Positions 11,700 through 21,969 of a DNA stretch of 64,000 bases are shown in pieces (position 1 is the first letter of the stretch; each line of letters begins with the position of its first letter). Source of the DNA: Salvia splendens (lineage: Eukaryota; Streptophyta; Magnoliopsida; Lamiales; Lamiaceae). The position numbers and the translations under genes were made by a program. Location of the stretch: NCBI RefSeq assembly GCF_004379255.2, contig NC_056034.1:6760501-6824500 (forward strand), written 5' to 3'. The notes beneath the pieces were generated by a model. That model ran no database searches, was not told the origin of the DNA, and worked only from the letters and a program-made list of their open reading frames with translations.

Positions 11700-11824
11700 C
11701 TCCCTCCGTCTCCCAAGAATATGCACTCTTTCATTTTTAGTCCTTTCCACAAGAATATGCACTTTCCAATTTTAGAAACTTTTTTCTCTCTAATGAGGTG
11801 GGACCCATTCTCCACTAACAATAT
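11700..11824. mobile_element. Stowaway-like MITE, left half, split by the copia insertion
   Basis: Starts CTCCCTCCGTCTCCCAAGAA after a TA dinucleotide at 11698-11699. It breaks off at 11824 where the copia LTR begins. The missing right half (19041-19138), with GAAGCGAG then TA, lies directly after the copia 3' LTR and carries the complementary words AAAGTGTATATT and TTTGGGTACGAAG. Confidence 0.72.
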
Positions 11825-12934
11825 TGTTGGAATCTATGCCCGATCAAAGGATTTTGAACAATTATAATTTCAACGAGACATTTAATTTTGTGAAATTAAA
11901 TGATGTAGCGTCGATCTACGTTCGGAGTAGATGACCGTGGTATATTCATTTTCTCAAATCCGATTCCCGGTGAGTGCGGAATAATGGATTAAAGTTGTGC
12001 AAAAATTGCAAACTAATTAAATGAGCTATGAGAGAAGCCATGAGATTAATTAAGAGAGTTAATTATCCCACATTGGAAGTTACAACCTTATTAATCAAGT
12101 ATTTAATAAGAACAATTATTCCATGTAATAATTATAGTGGACTAAGATGGGCTATAGAACCCACACGCGAGAGCTGCCGCCCGCCCGCCACGCCGAGAGC
12201 CTCGTGCTCGTGTTCTTGTCCTTGGATCTTGGCAATTGGTCTTTGGGTGGTCTTTGGACTGTTCTTTGGGCCTGGCCGTGGGGCTCAGTGCTTGGGTTCG
12301 ACCCAAGGCTGGTCTAGTTCTTTTTAGACCACCACCGTTTCCACGTCAGCGAGCCAAGCGGGATGATACCTCGTCAGAATGACGCGGTAAAAGCCAACGT
12401 GATGAAGTCTACGTTGTGAACGAACCTAGACGCGTAGTGTGTCCCGATACGCTCGTCCAGGATCATCCTCTCCAAGCTCTATAACGGTTTGTAACGTTCG
12501 GCGGTTACTGATGACAACCATCATGGTTGTTGACCCCTACAGTGGACTGGGCCTATAAATAGGCTAGCCATCTCATGCATTCCACACCAATTCAAAAAGC
12601 ATTCACAACATAAGCTATCTCATTCTCCTGCATTGTCTTTCTGTCGAAGCTCTGCCCTCTCCTCCATCCAGTTCGCCGGAGCTCTGCTTATAGCGTGCTG
12701 CTTCACCAGAGACGTAGCGTTTTATCTTTGGGGACGAAATGCCAATCCGAGAGCACTACTGGGGCGTATCTCGTTTTGCGGAAAGATGACTCCTCGACTC
12801 GGCTAGCTTCTACTTACGGTTTATTTGTTTCGATTTTTCCATTGTAATTTTGTTTCAGTTTCTCCATTTGTATTCCTTCTTTTGGGTTGTATTACGCCCG
12901 ATTTATCTCTTTTAATCCAGAAAAAAAACTAACA
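11825..12934 (+). repeat. Copia 5' LTR
   Basis: 1110 bp, TG to CA. The core promoter GGCCTATAAATAGGCTAG is at about 12549-12566. Downstream is a pyrimidine-rich leader. A 99-codon open frame inside (12028-12327) has a counterpart in the 3' LTR but varies by frameshift between the two, so it is not a gene. Confidence 0.88.
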
Positions 12935-13025
12935 ATCGCAAGACGAGATATACTTGTCGTTGAAGAAGGAGTTTGGACTTTAAACTGAATCTAAAAACTT
13001 TCGAAACTAATACCTTAGCGTGGAG

Positions 13026-13163
13026 ATGGATCTCGTCGCCGCGTTCCCCGTCGCCGCTTTCCCCGACTCCAACATCGTCGTGCCCATTGTTCCCCCACTG
13101 GGTCCCCTTCAGGTAATCGCAGTGACCACGACCCTCGTCGAGTCAACATCATTATCCTTGATC
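13026..13163 (+). other. Short leader frame in the copia element
   Basis: An ATG at 13026 opens a 45-codon frame beginning MDLVAAFPVAAFPDSNIV and closed by TAA at 13161-13163. Its place just after the 5' LTR is where gag should start. I cannot relate it to known gag sequences, and it may be a gag remnant or chance. Confidence 0.3.
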
Positions 13164-13213
13164 TAACTAACCCGTTTGGGTCAACCGGTGCATCCACCTT
13201 GAGTGGCACCGAT

Positions 13214-13630
13214 GGTTCCACATTAAGTGGTTCCGCAGGATCCTTGATTGGATCAGGTGTTCGATCTTTTGGGGTCAACACGGGTGTTGGGGCCTTCGGG
13301 GCCAACACGAAAAATGACAGTTCCACTTTTAATGGTTCTGCGAGATCCTTCAATGGATCGTGTGTTGAGTCCTTTGGGATCAACACGAGTGTTGGGGCCT
13401 TCGTGGCCAACACGCAAACTGACGGCTCCACTATTAGTGGTTCCGAGAGATCCTCCAATGGATCAAGTGTTGAGGCCTTCGGGGTCAACACGTGTGTTGG
13501 GGCTTAGGGTAAAACACGAGAACTAGTGGTTCCACGTCTGGTGGCTCTATGGATCCTCTAATGGATTTAGTGTTGGGACCCTCGGGTCCAACACGAGAGT
13601 TAATACATTTGGGATCAACACGATTGACTC
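13214..13630 (+). repeat. 105-bp minisatellite, about four units, in the copia gag position
   Basis: Units start at 13214, 13319, 13424 and 13528, so the period is 105, 105 then 104 bases. Each holds GGTTCCAC, GGATC words, GTCAACACG and GTTGGGGCCTTCGGGG. 105 is 35 codons; through units 1 to 3 (13199-13504) the plus frame stays open and gives a 35-residue repeat rich in Ser, Gly, Asn and Thr, with a core like SFGVNTGVGAFGANT. The minus strand is also open. Unit 4 has a 1-base loss and reads in other frames. Function unknown. Confidence 0.85.
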
Positions 13631-13739
13631 CAATGTTGGGGAGAGACCTCGTGAAGGTCAATGATCGGGAAGTCCTACGGGACATCTCCCGTCATCCCAT
13701 GGACAGGGTCCTTGTGCGTGTCCCATTGGTCACAAGGGA

Positions 13740-14200
13740 CTTCTCCCTTTCGTCGGGAGACATGGGGAGACATTTCACTCCCGTCGGTGCCTTAGAAAAT
13801 GTCGGGACACGTTAGACACCCGTATGTTCTTAGAAAATGTCGGGAGACGTTAGACACCCGTATGTTCCTAGGAAATGTCGGGAGACGTATCACACACATT
13901 CGTGCCATGGGAAATGTCGGGAGCAAATTTTGCACCCGCCGGTCTTCCGTTCGTCGGGAGACATGAGCTCCCATCCGTGCCTTGGGAAATGTTAGTAGAA
14001 GTTTTGCACCCGTATGTGTCCCGTTCGTCAGGAGACATGGGGAGACATTTGGCTCCCGTTCGTGCCTTAACAAATGTCGTGAGACATTTAGCACACGTCA
14101 GTCCCCTAGAAAATACCGGGAGACGTTTGACACCCGTCCGTATCTTGAAAAAATATCGGGAGACATTTTGGCACCCGTCCAGATGTCGGGAGAAAGATGA
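13740..14200 (+). repeat. 38/39-bp minisatellite, about ten degenerate units, in the copia element
   Basis: Repeats of a unit like AAATGTCGGGAGACGTTTG followed by ACACCCGTATGTTCCTTAG. AAATGTCGGG recurs at 13797, 13835, 13873 and 13912, so the period is 38-39 bases; later units are more varied and longer. The block ends just before the protease remnant. It is a tandem repeat, not a CRISPR array: the units are contiguous with no unique spacers. Confidence 0.82.
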
Positions 14201-14204
14201 CTCC

Positions 14205-17200
14205 AAGATAAAGCCACCAACCAAGAAGCTTGGTGTAGCCAACTTCATCAAACATGCCAAAGGCAAGATAGCCGCCGTGGTAACTGAGGAAGTCAACCAT
14301 GTCGAGAACAAATGTGGTTGGTATATCGACACGGGCGTTATTGCCCACGTGTGTGCCGATAGAAGTAAGTTCTATACTTACAAGACTGTTGAGGGGAGAA
14401 AGCTCAACATAGGGAACCAAACCTCGTCCAAATGTGTCGACTTTGGAGATATGGTCCTCAAGAAGACGTCCGATGTGACAATCACTCTGAAGGAAGTGCT
14501 ACATGTCCGGGACATACACAAGAACCTAGTTTTGGATCAATACTTGTATTTGATTCTAATAAGTTCTTTGTGTATAAGTTTGGAAAACCCATCGGAAAAT
14601 GTTATGTAACCGGGGGTCTTTTAAACAAAGTGTAACGACTATTCCCCGTGTTGAAAAGCCATTGGCTAGTAATGTAAATGCTACCACTTCCTCATATTTG
14701 ACTGAGTGTTCAAATTTGTGATATTATAGATTAGGACATGTGAATCCTAATGATATAAAACAGTTAGTAAAGTTGGATTTACTAAAGATAAATGAAGTCA
14801 ATATCCAAACAAATGTGAGATTTGTCTTGAGGCAAAAATGACTAAATTATTGTTTCAATTTGTTGAACGGAACACGAAATTCCTTGAATTAATTCACACC
14901 AATGTATGTAATTTAAAGTTTGTGCAAACCAGAGGTGATAAAAAGTACTTTATCACGTTCATAGATGATTGCACAAGATATTACTATCTTTTAAGAAGTA
15001 AAGATGAAGTAATTGAAGCATTAAAAAAGAACGAAGTCGAGAATCAAGATGTAAAATCAAAATGATTTTAAGTGTTAGAGAAGGCGAATACATAGCCTTG
15101 TTTGAGAAATTATGCAACGAAAGTGATATAATTCATCAAACGACTGCTCAATATTCACCACAGTCTAATGGTGTTGCAAAATGCGAAAAAATCGAACTCT
15201 TAAAAAGATGATGAATGTGTTGATGATAAGTTCTAGGATGACCCAAAACATGTGGGGGAAGCCGGCTAGACAGCCAGCTACATCCTAAACAAAATTCCAC
15301 AAAAAAAATAAATAAATAAGGATGTCAGTCCTTATGAGTTATGGAATGGAAGGAAGCCATCCTACAAATACCTCAAAGTGTGGGGGATATTTGGCAAATG
15401 TGATGGTTCCTCCCCTGAAAGAAGTTACGATCGGTCCTGAAACGGTTGATTGCATCTTTATTGGGTATGCACTTAATAGTGGTGCATATCGATTTGTTGT
15501 TCACAAGTATGAAATATCGACTATACCAGTAGGAACAACAATCGAGTCAAGTAATGCCGTGTTTCTAGAAAATACATTTCCTTGCAAAGACAAAGAAGAT
15601 GTCACAATCAATTATGAGACTAGAATTGAAGATGAAGCCACTAGTTCTAAATTAGTGGATAAAGAACCTCAATCGCGAAAGCGAGCAAGGCCTGATCCAA
15701 GTGATGCAGTACTAAGACGTGGTAGTAGGGTCAGAACGGTAAAAACATTTGGTCATGACTACATTGCTTTTATGTTGGATGAAGAACCAACATTAATAAA
15801 AGTAGCATTTGATGGCCCAGGCGGGTTACATTGGAGAGAAGATGTTCAAAGCGAAATTGACTCAATTTTGCTAAACCACACTTGGGTGTTGGTTGATCTA
15901 CCCGAAGGTGCTAAACCTTTAGGGTGCAAATGGGTACTTAAAAGAAATTTAAGGCCGATGGAACAGTGGATAAATATAAAGCCCGACTGGTAGTAAAGGG
16001 CTTTTTAAACAAAAGGAATGGCATGACTTCTTTGATACCTATTAACCTTTAACGAGGATTACATCTATTCGAGTGCTTCTCGCGATTGCTGCACTGCACA
16101 ATCTTGAGATTCATCAAATGGAAGTAAAGACTGCGTTTCTAAATGGTGAATTTGAAAATGAAATCTATATAGAACTACCCGACGGGTTTGTAGTACCTGG
16201 ATAAGAGAAAAAAGGTATGCAAACTGGTAAAGTCCATATATGGATTGAAACAAGCGTCGTTGCAACGACACTTGAAATTTGATAATGTGATGTTATCAAA
16301 TGAGTTTAAAATCAACGAATGCGACAAATGTGTCTATATTAAGAACACTGATAACGAATATGTTATAGTGTCTTTACGTTGATGATATGTTAATCATGGG
16401 TAGTAATACTCAAGTAATTAACGAGATAAAAGTCATGTTAAAGAGAAACTTTGACATGAAAGACATGGGTCTAGCCGATGTAATTCTTGGAATGAAAATT
16501 CTAAGAACATCTGATGGAATCATCTTAACACAATCTCATTATGTTTAGAAAATTTTGAAGAAATTTAATGCATATGATGGCGCGCCGGTTAAGACTCGAA
16601 TTGAACTCGACGTTCACTTGAGCAAAAACATAGGCGAACCCGTTGCACAAGAAGAATATGCACGGGTAATTGGGTGCATTATGTATTTGACTAATTGCAG
16701 TCGACCGGATATTGCTTGTGCTGTGAACAAGTTGAGTCGTTACACGAGTAATCCAAGCAAAGAGCATTGGAGAGCTCTAGTAAGGGTTTTGAGATACTTC
16801 AAACATACTCAAAATCATGGGCTACACTTTTCGAGATACCCTCGATACTTGAAGGGTACTGTGATGCGAATTGGATATCCGACAACAAAGATTCACTTTC
16901 AACAAGTGGATACGTCTTTACTATTGTGGGTAGTGTTGTCTCGTGGAAATCCACGAAACAGACATGTATAGCCCGTTCAACCATGGAATCGGAATTCATA
17001 ACTTTAGATAAAGCTGGGGAAAAAGCCGAATGGCTTAAGAACGTACTTGAAGATATTCCAGGTTGGTCAAAGCCAGTGCCACCAGTGTTGATCCACTGTG
17101 ATAGCCAAGCTGCTATTGGAAGGGCAAACAATGGCTTATACAACGTTAAGTCTCGACATATTCGTCGACGACATAATACCGTGAGACATTTGATCACAAC

Positions 17201-17324
17201 ATGGGTGATTACAATTGACTATGTGAAGTCAATAGATAATCTAGAGGATCCGCTAATCAAAGGGTTAAACCGTGATCAAATGAACAAGTTGCTAGAGGGA
17301 ACGGGTTTGAAATCCACAAACTAA
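14205..17324 (+). pseudogene. Copia pol remnant: protease, integrase, reverse transcriptase, RNase H
   Basis: Protease: WYIDTG with the catalytic Asp (about 14320-14336), then HVCADRSKF. The integrase zinc region and core are broken between 14690 and 15210; fragments include [14 protein letters not shown] and HQTTAQYSPQSNGV. The integrase C-terminus with a conserved IFIGYA-type motif and the start of reverse transcriptase (WVLVDLPEGAKPLGCKW) lie in the open frame 15322-15993. The RT catalytic YVDD is near 16376-16387. RNase H runs 16770-17324 with [15 protein letters not shown] and [13 protein letters not shown]. Stops and shifts occur at least near 14600, 14840, 15065, 15210, 15960, 16200 and 16547, and between 16800 and 16850. 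It cannot make a full product. Confidence 0.88.
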
Positions 17325-17894
17325 AGAATTGTCATAGTGGTAACCCAACCATGATGACTGGAAATCCCAAGAACTTGATTCAATGGGAAAACTAAGCTAT
17401 GAGAGTTCATGTGAAACACTCATCTATATCTATTCCCTAGAGATCAATAGAGTGTTTGAAAAACTTGCCTAGTGGTGAGGATAAGTCTATGACTTTTAAT
17501 GATTCATAAGGATCTGAAGGAAATTAAGTTCTCGAGAAGACCGAGTAGGGCAAGATACTCGACTAGGAATCACCTATGTAAGTGTGAAGTGTGACCGCTT
17601 CAAATAAACACACTTATGAATCCAAAGTGGTGTCCAAGGCCGCAAAGAACACAAAACGTGAGAACGGATGAGGTTAAGGTGTTTAAGTGTTAACACCATT
17701 GTCTCGGTGCACGCCGCGGAGGAATAATTCAAAGCTAAAAAATACCATTGTCTAGGCCGTCTGTGTATCCGATGGCGTTGACTATGGATGGTTCAAAGCT
17801 AAAAACTACCTATCATTATGCTTATATACCTCTCGATGGTTGAGCTTGTGTATGCATGCATATGCATTTGACTATTTTAACTTATGTGGGGGAT
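17325..17894 (+). other. Copia 3' untranslated internal region
   Basis: About 570 bases between the end of RNase H and the 3' LTR. It is non-coding and ends in the polypurine tract TTATGTGGGGGAT (about 17882-17894) that primes plus-strand synthesis. Confidence 0.7.
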
Positions 17895-19035
17895 TGTTGG
17901 AATCTATGCCCGGTCAAAGGATTTTGACCAATTATAATTTCAACGAGACATTTAATTTTATGAAATTAAATGGTGTAGCGTCGATCTATGTTCAGAGTAG
18001 ATGACCGTTGTATATTCATTTTCTCAAATCCGATTCCCGGTGAGTGAGAAAATAATGGATTAAAGTTGTGCAAAATTGCAAACTAATTAAATGAGCTATG
18101 CGAGAAGCCATGAGATTAATTAAGAGAGTTAATTATCCCACATTGGAAGTTACAACCTTATTAACCAAGTATTTAATAAGAAGAATTATTCCATGTAATA
18201 ATTATAGTGGACTAAGATGGGCTATAGAACCCACACGTGCGCATACGCGCGCCACTGCCGCCCGTCCGCCAAGACGCGAGCCTCGAGCACGAGCACGGCC
18301 CGTGCTCGTGCTCGTGTCCTTAGACTTGGATCTTGGCAATTGGTCTTTGGACTGTTCTTTGGGCCTGGTCGTGGGGCTCGGTGCTTGGGTTCGACCCAAG
18401 ACTGGTCTAGTTCTTTTTAGACCACCATTGTTTCCACGTCAGCGAGCCAAGCGGGATGACACCTCGTCAGAATGACGCGGTAAAAGCCAATGTGGCTGAC
18501 ACATGATGAAGTCCACGTCGTAAACGCACCTAGACGCGCAGCGTGTCCCGATACGCCCGTCCAGGATCATCCTCTCCAAGCTCCGTAACGGTTTGTAACG
18601 CATTGTAACGCTCGGTGGTTACTGATGACAACCATCATGACTGTTGACCTCTGCAGTGGACCGAGCCTATAAATAGGCTAGTCATCCCATGCATTCCACA
18701 CCAATTCAAAAAGCATTCACAGCATAAGCTCTTTCCCTGCATTGTCTTTCTGTCGAAGCTCTGCCATCTCCTCCATCCAGTTCGCCGGAGCTCTGCTGAT
18801 AGCGGTGCTGCTTCACCAGAGACGTAGTCGTTTTATCTCTGGGGACGAAACGCTAATCCGAGAGCACTACCAGGCCGTATCTCGTCTTGCTAAAAGAAGA
18901 CTCCTCGACTCGGCTAGCGTCTACATACGATTTATTTGTTTCGATTTTTCCATTTTCGTTTCAGTTTCTTCATTTGTATTCTTTCTTTTGGGTTGTATTA
19001 CGCCCAATTTATCTCTTGTACTCCAGAAACTAACA
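17895..19035 (+). repeat. Copia 3' LTR with an extra perfect palindrome
   Basis: 1141 bp, TG to CA, same core promoter as the 5' copy (GCCTATAAATAGGCTAG near 18667). It differs from the 5' LTR by substitutions and several indels. It contains an inverted repeat at 18284-18314 with 15-base arms CGAGCACGAGCACGG and CCGTGCTCGTGCTCG around a single base. The matching 5' LTR segment lacks this hairpin. Confidence 0.88.
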
Positions 19036-19040
19036 AATAC

Positions 19041-19138
19041 TTTAATTACTTTTTCTCTCTACCTCTCTCTTACTTTACCAATTTTGCATTAAACCTCGTG
19101 CCGAACTTAAAGTGTATATTTTTTGGGTACGAAGCGAG
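19041..19138. mobile_element. Stowaway-like MITE, right half
   Basis: Continuation of the MITE at 11700-11824, separated by the copia element. It ends GGGTACGAAGCGAG followed by TA at 19139-19140, the expected TA target duplication. Confidence 0.68.
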
Positions 19139-21207
19139 TAATAATATATATATGCAAAAGAAAAGGAAGTAAAAAAAATAACCAAAAGAGCTGCATATGG
19201 ACAATGGAAAAATAATGGCTTCCCAAATCCTTCAATACCAAATTTAAATCTCTATAAGTAGAGTAGAAAAAAGAACATGAACTTAACAAAATCTATACAA
19301 AATTGAACATTAGATCAAAATACTTGAATTAAGAATTGTCGGACGCTCCTAAGGCTCACCTACAACAAATCCTACTACATCTCCTACTACACACACAAAT
19401 ATTGATAAGTGATGGTGGGGTCCATCACTCATGTTGTGTGTGTAGTAGGATTTGTTGTAGGTGATCCTTACTGGTCGGAACTCGGATGCCGACAAAGGAG
19501 GCAAAGCAGCGGTGGGCATGGCATGGTGGTAGAATATTACAACAAAACAATGAAAAAAATTGAATCTTGGGCGGTGGCAACAGAACATCAAGAGATAGAG
19601 GGATGGAGTGCGACGGTAAGCCGCCACACGCACAGTAGTGGCAGCGGTTGCGGCATGAACATGAGACGGCAAGAGAGAGTGGGTTGAGACTTAAGAGAAG
19701 TACTAGTACATTTCTCTTTTTGTTATTGTTTATAACGTTTTTAACTATATTTTTAATGTTATGAATACTCATTTAATTAACACATATTCCTAACTATAAA
19801 CATCATTATATTCTCTTTATTCTTTTTTTTTAATTTAAAATTTATAAAAATATGTATATGACAAAATTACTTCATTACAGATTATAAAAAATACAAATTC
19901 TATAAATTGTAAAAATTTATAAATAAGAACCCATTAGTAAGATTTACAGCTCCTAAAATTAAAATTAACTTTTTTTCATTCGAAATTTATATAATGATTA
20001 GTTTTACTATTCAAATTAAAAAAAGTCCACACCCTTTTAAATTATTTTCATTCTAAATTTATATAATAATTAGTATTATTATTCAAATTAAAAAAGTCCA
20101 CTCCCTTCCCTTTTTACCCGTGAACTGAGCGCCTTGCTTACAATGCTCAGTGGGCGGGGCTCGACCCGCCTCCACATCTCCATTACGGATGCTCTTATAA
20201 ACTTATAGGCAAATCGGATGAATTGATTCATCTATCTTGAAATTATATAATAAAAAATAACTTCAAATATGTGTGTTCTTTATCATATTTAATTTATTTT
20301 TCTTCCTTACCAAAATGCTCTTAATATACTGTCTCTTAATATAATTGATAGGAGTCCGTTTTTCTGCATGATATTCTATTCTAAGTGACATATTCGAAAA
20401 AATGTAAACATCACTCTCTTTACATCGGCCACACAAAATAATTCAAAATAATTCTACTACTATTAGTAATTCATAAAATCTCATATCTGAGAAAATACTT
20501 TATTTTAATTAGACCAAAGAGAGTATAAACGAATGAAGCATATAATAGGATTCATATTAGCATAATATTTTGTCATTTTTCTTTTACATTTCTTATGAAT
20601 AATTAAAGTATTTCATACATTTTGAGGTTTATAGTTTTAGTCATTCTTTTATATTTGATTTTTATTTATTTTATATTCTCCTCACTTCTAATCTATAGTT
20701 CTATTTTGACTTGCATAAATTTAATAATGATATGTGAATGAAACTAGATGAAAAAACATAAGTGAAAAAATTGTGATGACCATTTAACTAAAATAGAAAA
20801 AAGTAAGTAATACTTTAAATTGTGGACATCTCAAAATGACAATTGAGACATTATTCGAAAGGTGTATTTTAATAAACTATTCATATATAATATTATACTA
20901 TATTTATTTGATTTGTGTTTTTTCATTAAAAATGTTAGCTACTCCCAGCACATAGCATATGTGCATGAATTATGTTCATTTCACGGAAATTAATTAACAT
21001 CTTTAATTTTAAAAAAAAAGTGAATGTCAATTTTGATTTGTTCTGAATTTCCAATACATAAACAGGCGCAGCTTAAATAAAATAAAATAATATTTGCATA
21101 AAAATTCGTAGATAATTTATTTACAAATTCATTTATTTATTTCAATTTTTTAACTTAATTTGTTTGTTAAGTTAATGTAGCACACACAATAAACTGGAGT
21201 GCAAAAC
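19139..21207. other. Intergenic DNA between the copia element and the chromovirus
   Basis: Two kilobases, mostly very AT-rich. A strong foldback at 19356-19464 is listed separately. A GC-rich patch near 20130-20190 ends with ACGGATGCTCTTA, a word typical of MITE ends, but I could not match a partner. No gene is seen. Confidence 0.45.
19356..19464. repeat. Nested foldback (hairpin) sequence
   Basis: A perfect 23-base arm at 19356-19378 (starts TCACCTACAACAAATCC) is the reverse complement of 19442-19464. Inside it, 19382-19398 (TCCTACTACACACACAA) pairs perfectly with 19434-19450, and 19408-19415 (AGTGATGG) pairs with 19422-19429. The inner and outer right arms overlap because the left side holds a small direct duplication of CCTACTACA, so two alternative folds exist. 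It could be a foldback transposon or a small-RNA hairpin. Function unknown. Confidence 0.75.
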
Positions 21208-21945
21208 TGTTACGCACGCGCCGGAGGCATGCACAGTAGAGGAACCCACGAACGGAGATAGGCCAGAGCCACCCCTGATACTACCTTCGCCGGCAACAGC
21301 AAGCGTAGAGGAAGCCGCAAGCATCGCGGATGCATGCATATCAGGGGAGACTCGTAATGGAGATACGACCGAGATGACAACCGATAGCTTAGAGGAGACG
21401 GCAAACATTGGAGGATTGGAGGACCCATTGGAGGAGATCATCAGCAACGGCTCGGAGAGGAGACTGAGGCCGAGAAGGGAAATCAAAGCACCGGGACGCT
21501 ACCGGGACTACGTCGCCAAGTAGCGACCCAGCTGCTTGAGAAAAGGCCTCAATGGGCCGAACAGTAGTTTTATTTGTTTTTTTTTGTTTTTTCCTTTTAT
21601 CGTTATTTTTATCCTTTTTCGAATTGTTTTTGGGTCGAGCGTTTTATAAGCTCCGTCGGGTTTTCTTTGTTGGTTCTTTCCCGACGTATAGGATTAGGTC
21701 GAACCAACCCTAGGGTTTTAGTCTTAAATAGGGATTATTCATTATTTTCCCTACTCAATTAATGAAGAACTATTTTGCCCTCAAAACTTGCGCAACACTT
21801 AATTGAACTCTCTTGCTGCCGACGGAAGGAAATCCGCGCCAGCCTTCGTTTGATAGCCGCCGATCCCCGTAGTTGGGACGCCGGAACGTGTGTTGTTCAA
21901 CCGTAGGACGGTGATTCTTCGTTAAGAGCGGGTGCACTCATAACA
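21208..21945 (+). repeat. Chromovirus 5' LTR
   Basis: 738 bp. The first 316 bases are the copy of a coding segment that, in the 3' LTR, is the tail of the polyprotein. The rest includes a T-rich stretch and the leader CAACACTTAATTGAACTC. It ends ATAACA. Confidence 0.9.
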
Positions 21946-21947
21946 AC

Positions 21948-21965
21948 TGGTGCTTTCACCATTGA
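21948..21965 (+). other. Chromovirus primer-binding site
   Basis: Two bases after the LTR end lies TGGTGCTTTCACCATTGA. The TGG start pairs with the CCA end of a tRNA primer, as in LTR elements. I do not assign the tRNA by eye. Confidence 0.6.
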
Positions 21966-21969
21966 ACTC

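Larger units (their letters stand above)
11825..19035 (+). mobile_element. Ty1/copia LTR retrotransposon, full length but inactive
   Basis: The LTRs at 11825-12934 and 17895-19035 both begin TGTTGGAATCTATGCCC and end CTAACA. The flanks are AATAT (11820-11824) and AATAC (19036-19040), a target duplication with one change. A polypurine run GTGGGGGAT sits directly before the 3' LTR. Internal order is protease, integrase, reverse transcriptase, RNase H, the copia order. The coding part has many stops and frameshifts, so the element cannot move by itself. Gag is not recognisable; two minisatellites occupy that position. No typical TGG primer-binding start follows the 5' LTR (the sequence reads ATCGCAAGACGAG). 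Age is moderate: the LTRs differ by many changes and several indels. Confidence 0.9.

Noticed and set aside
13740..14200. Regular repeats that might be taken for a CRISPR array
   Set aside because: Units are contiguous and degenerate with no unique spacers, and the DNA is plant nuclear, inside a retroelement.
18098..18475. 125-codon frame in the copia LTR, similar to 12028-12327
   Set aside because: The two LTR copies diverge by frameshift in the second half, so no protein is conserved.
21172..21486. Minus-strand frames in the chromovirus LTR, repeated at 26703-27161
   Set aside because: Shadows of the polyprotein tail on the plus strand.
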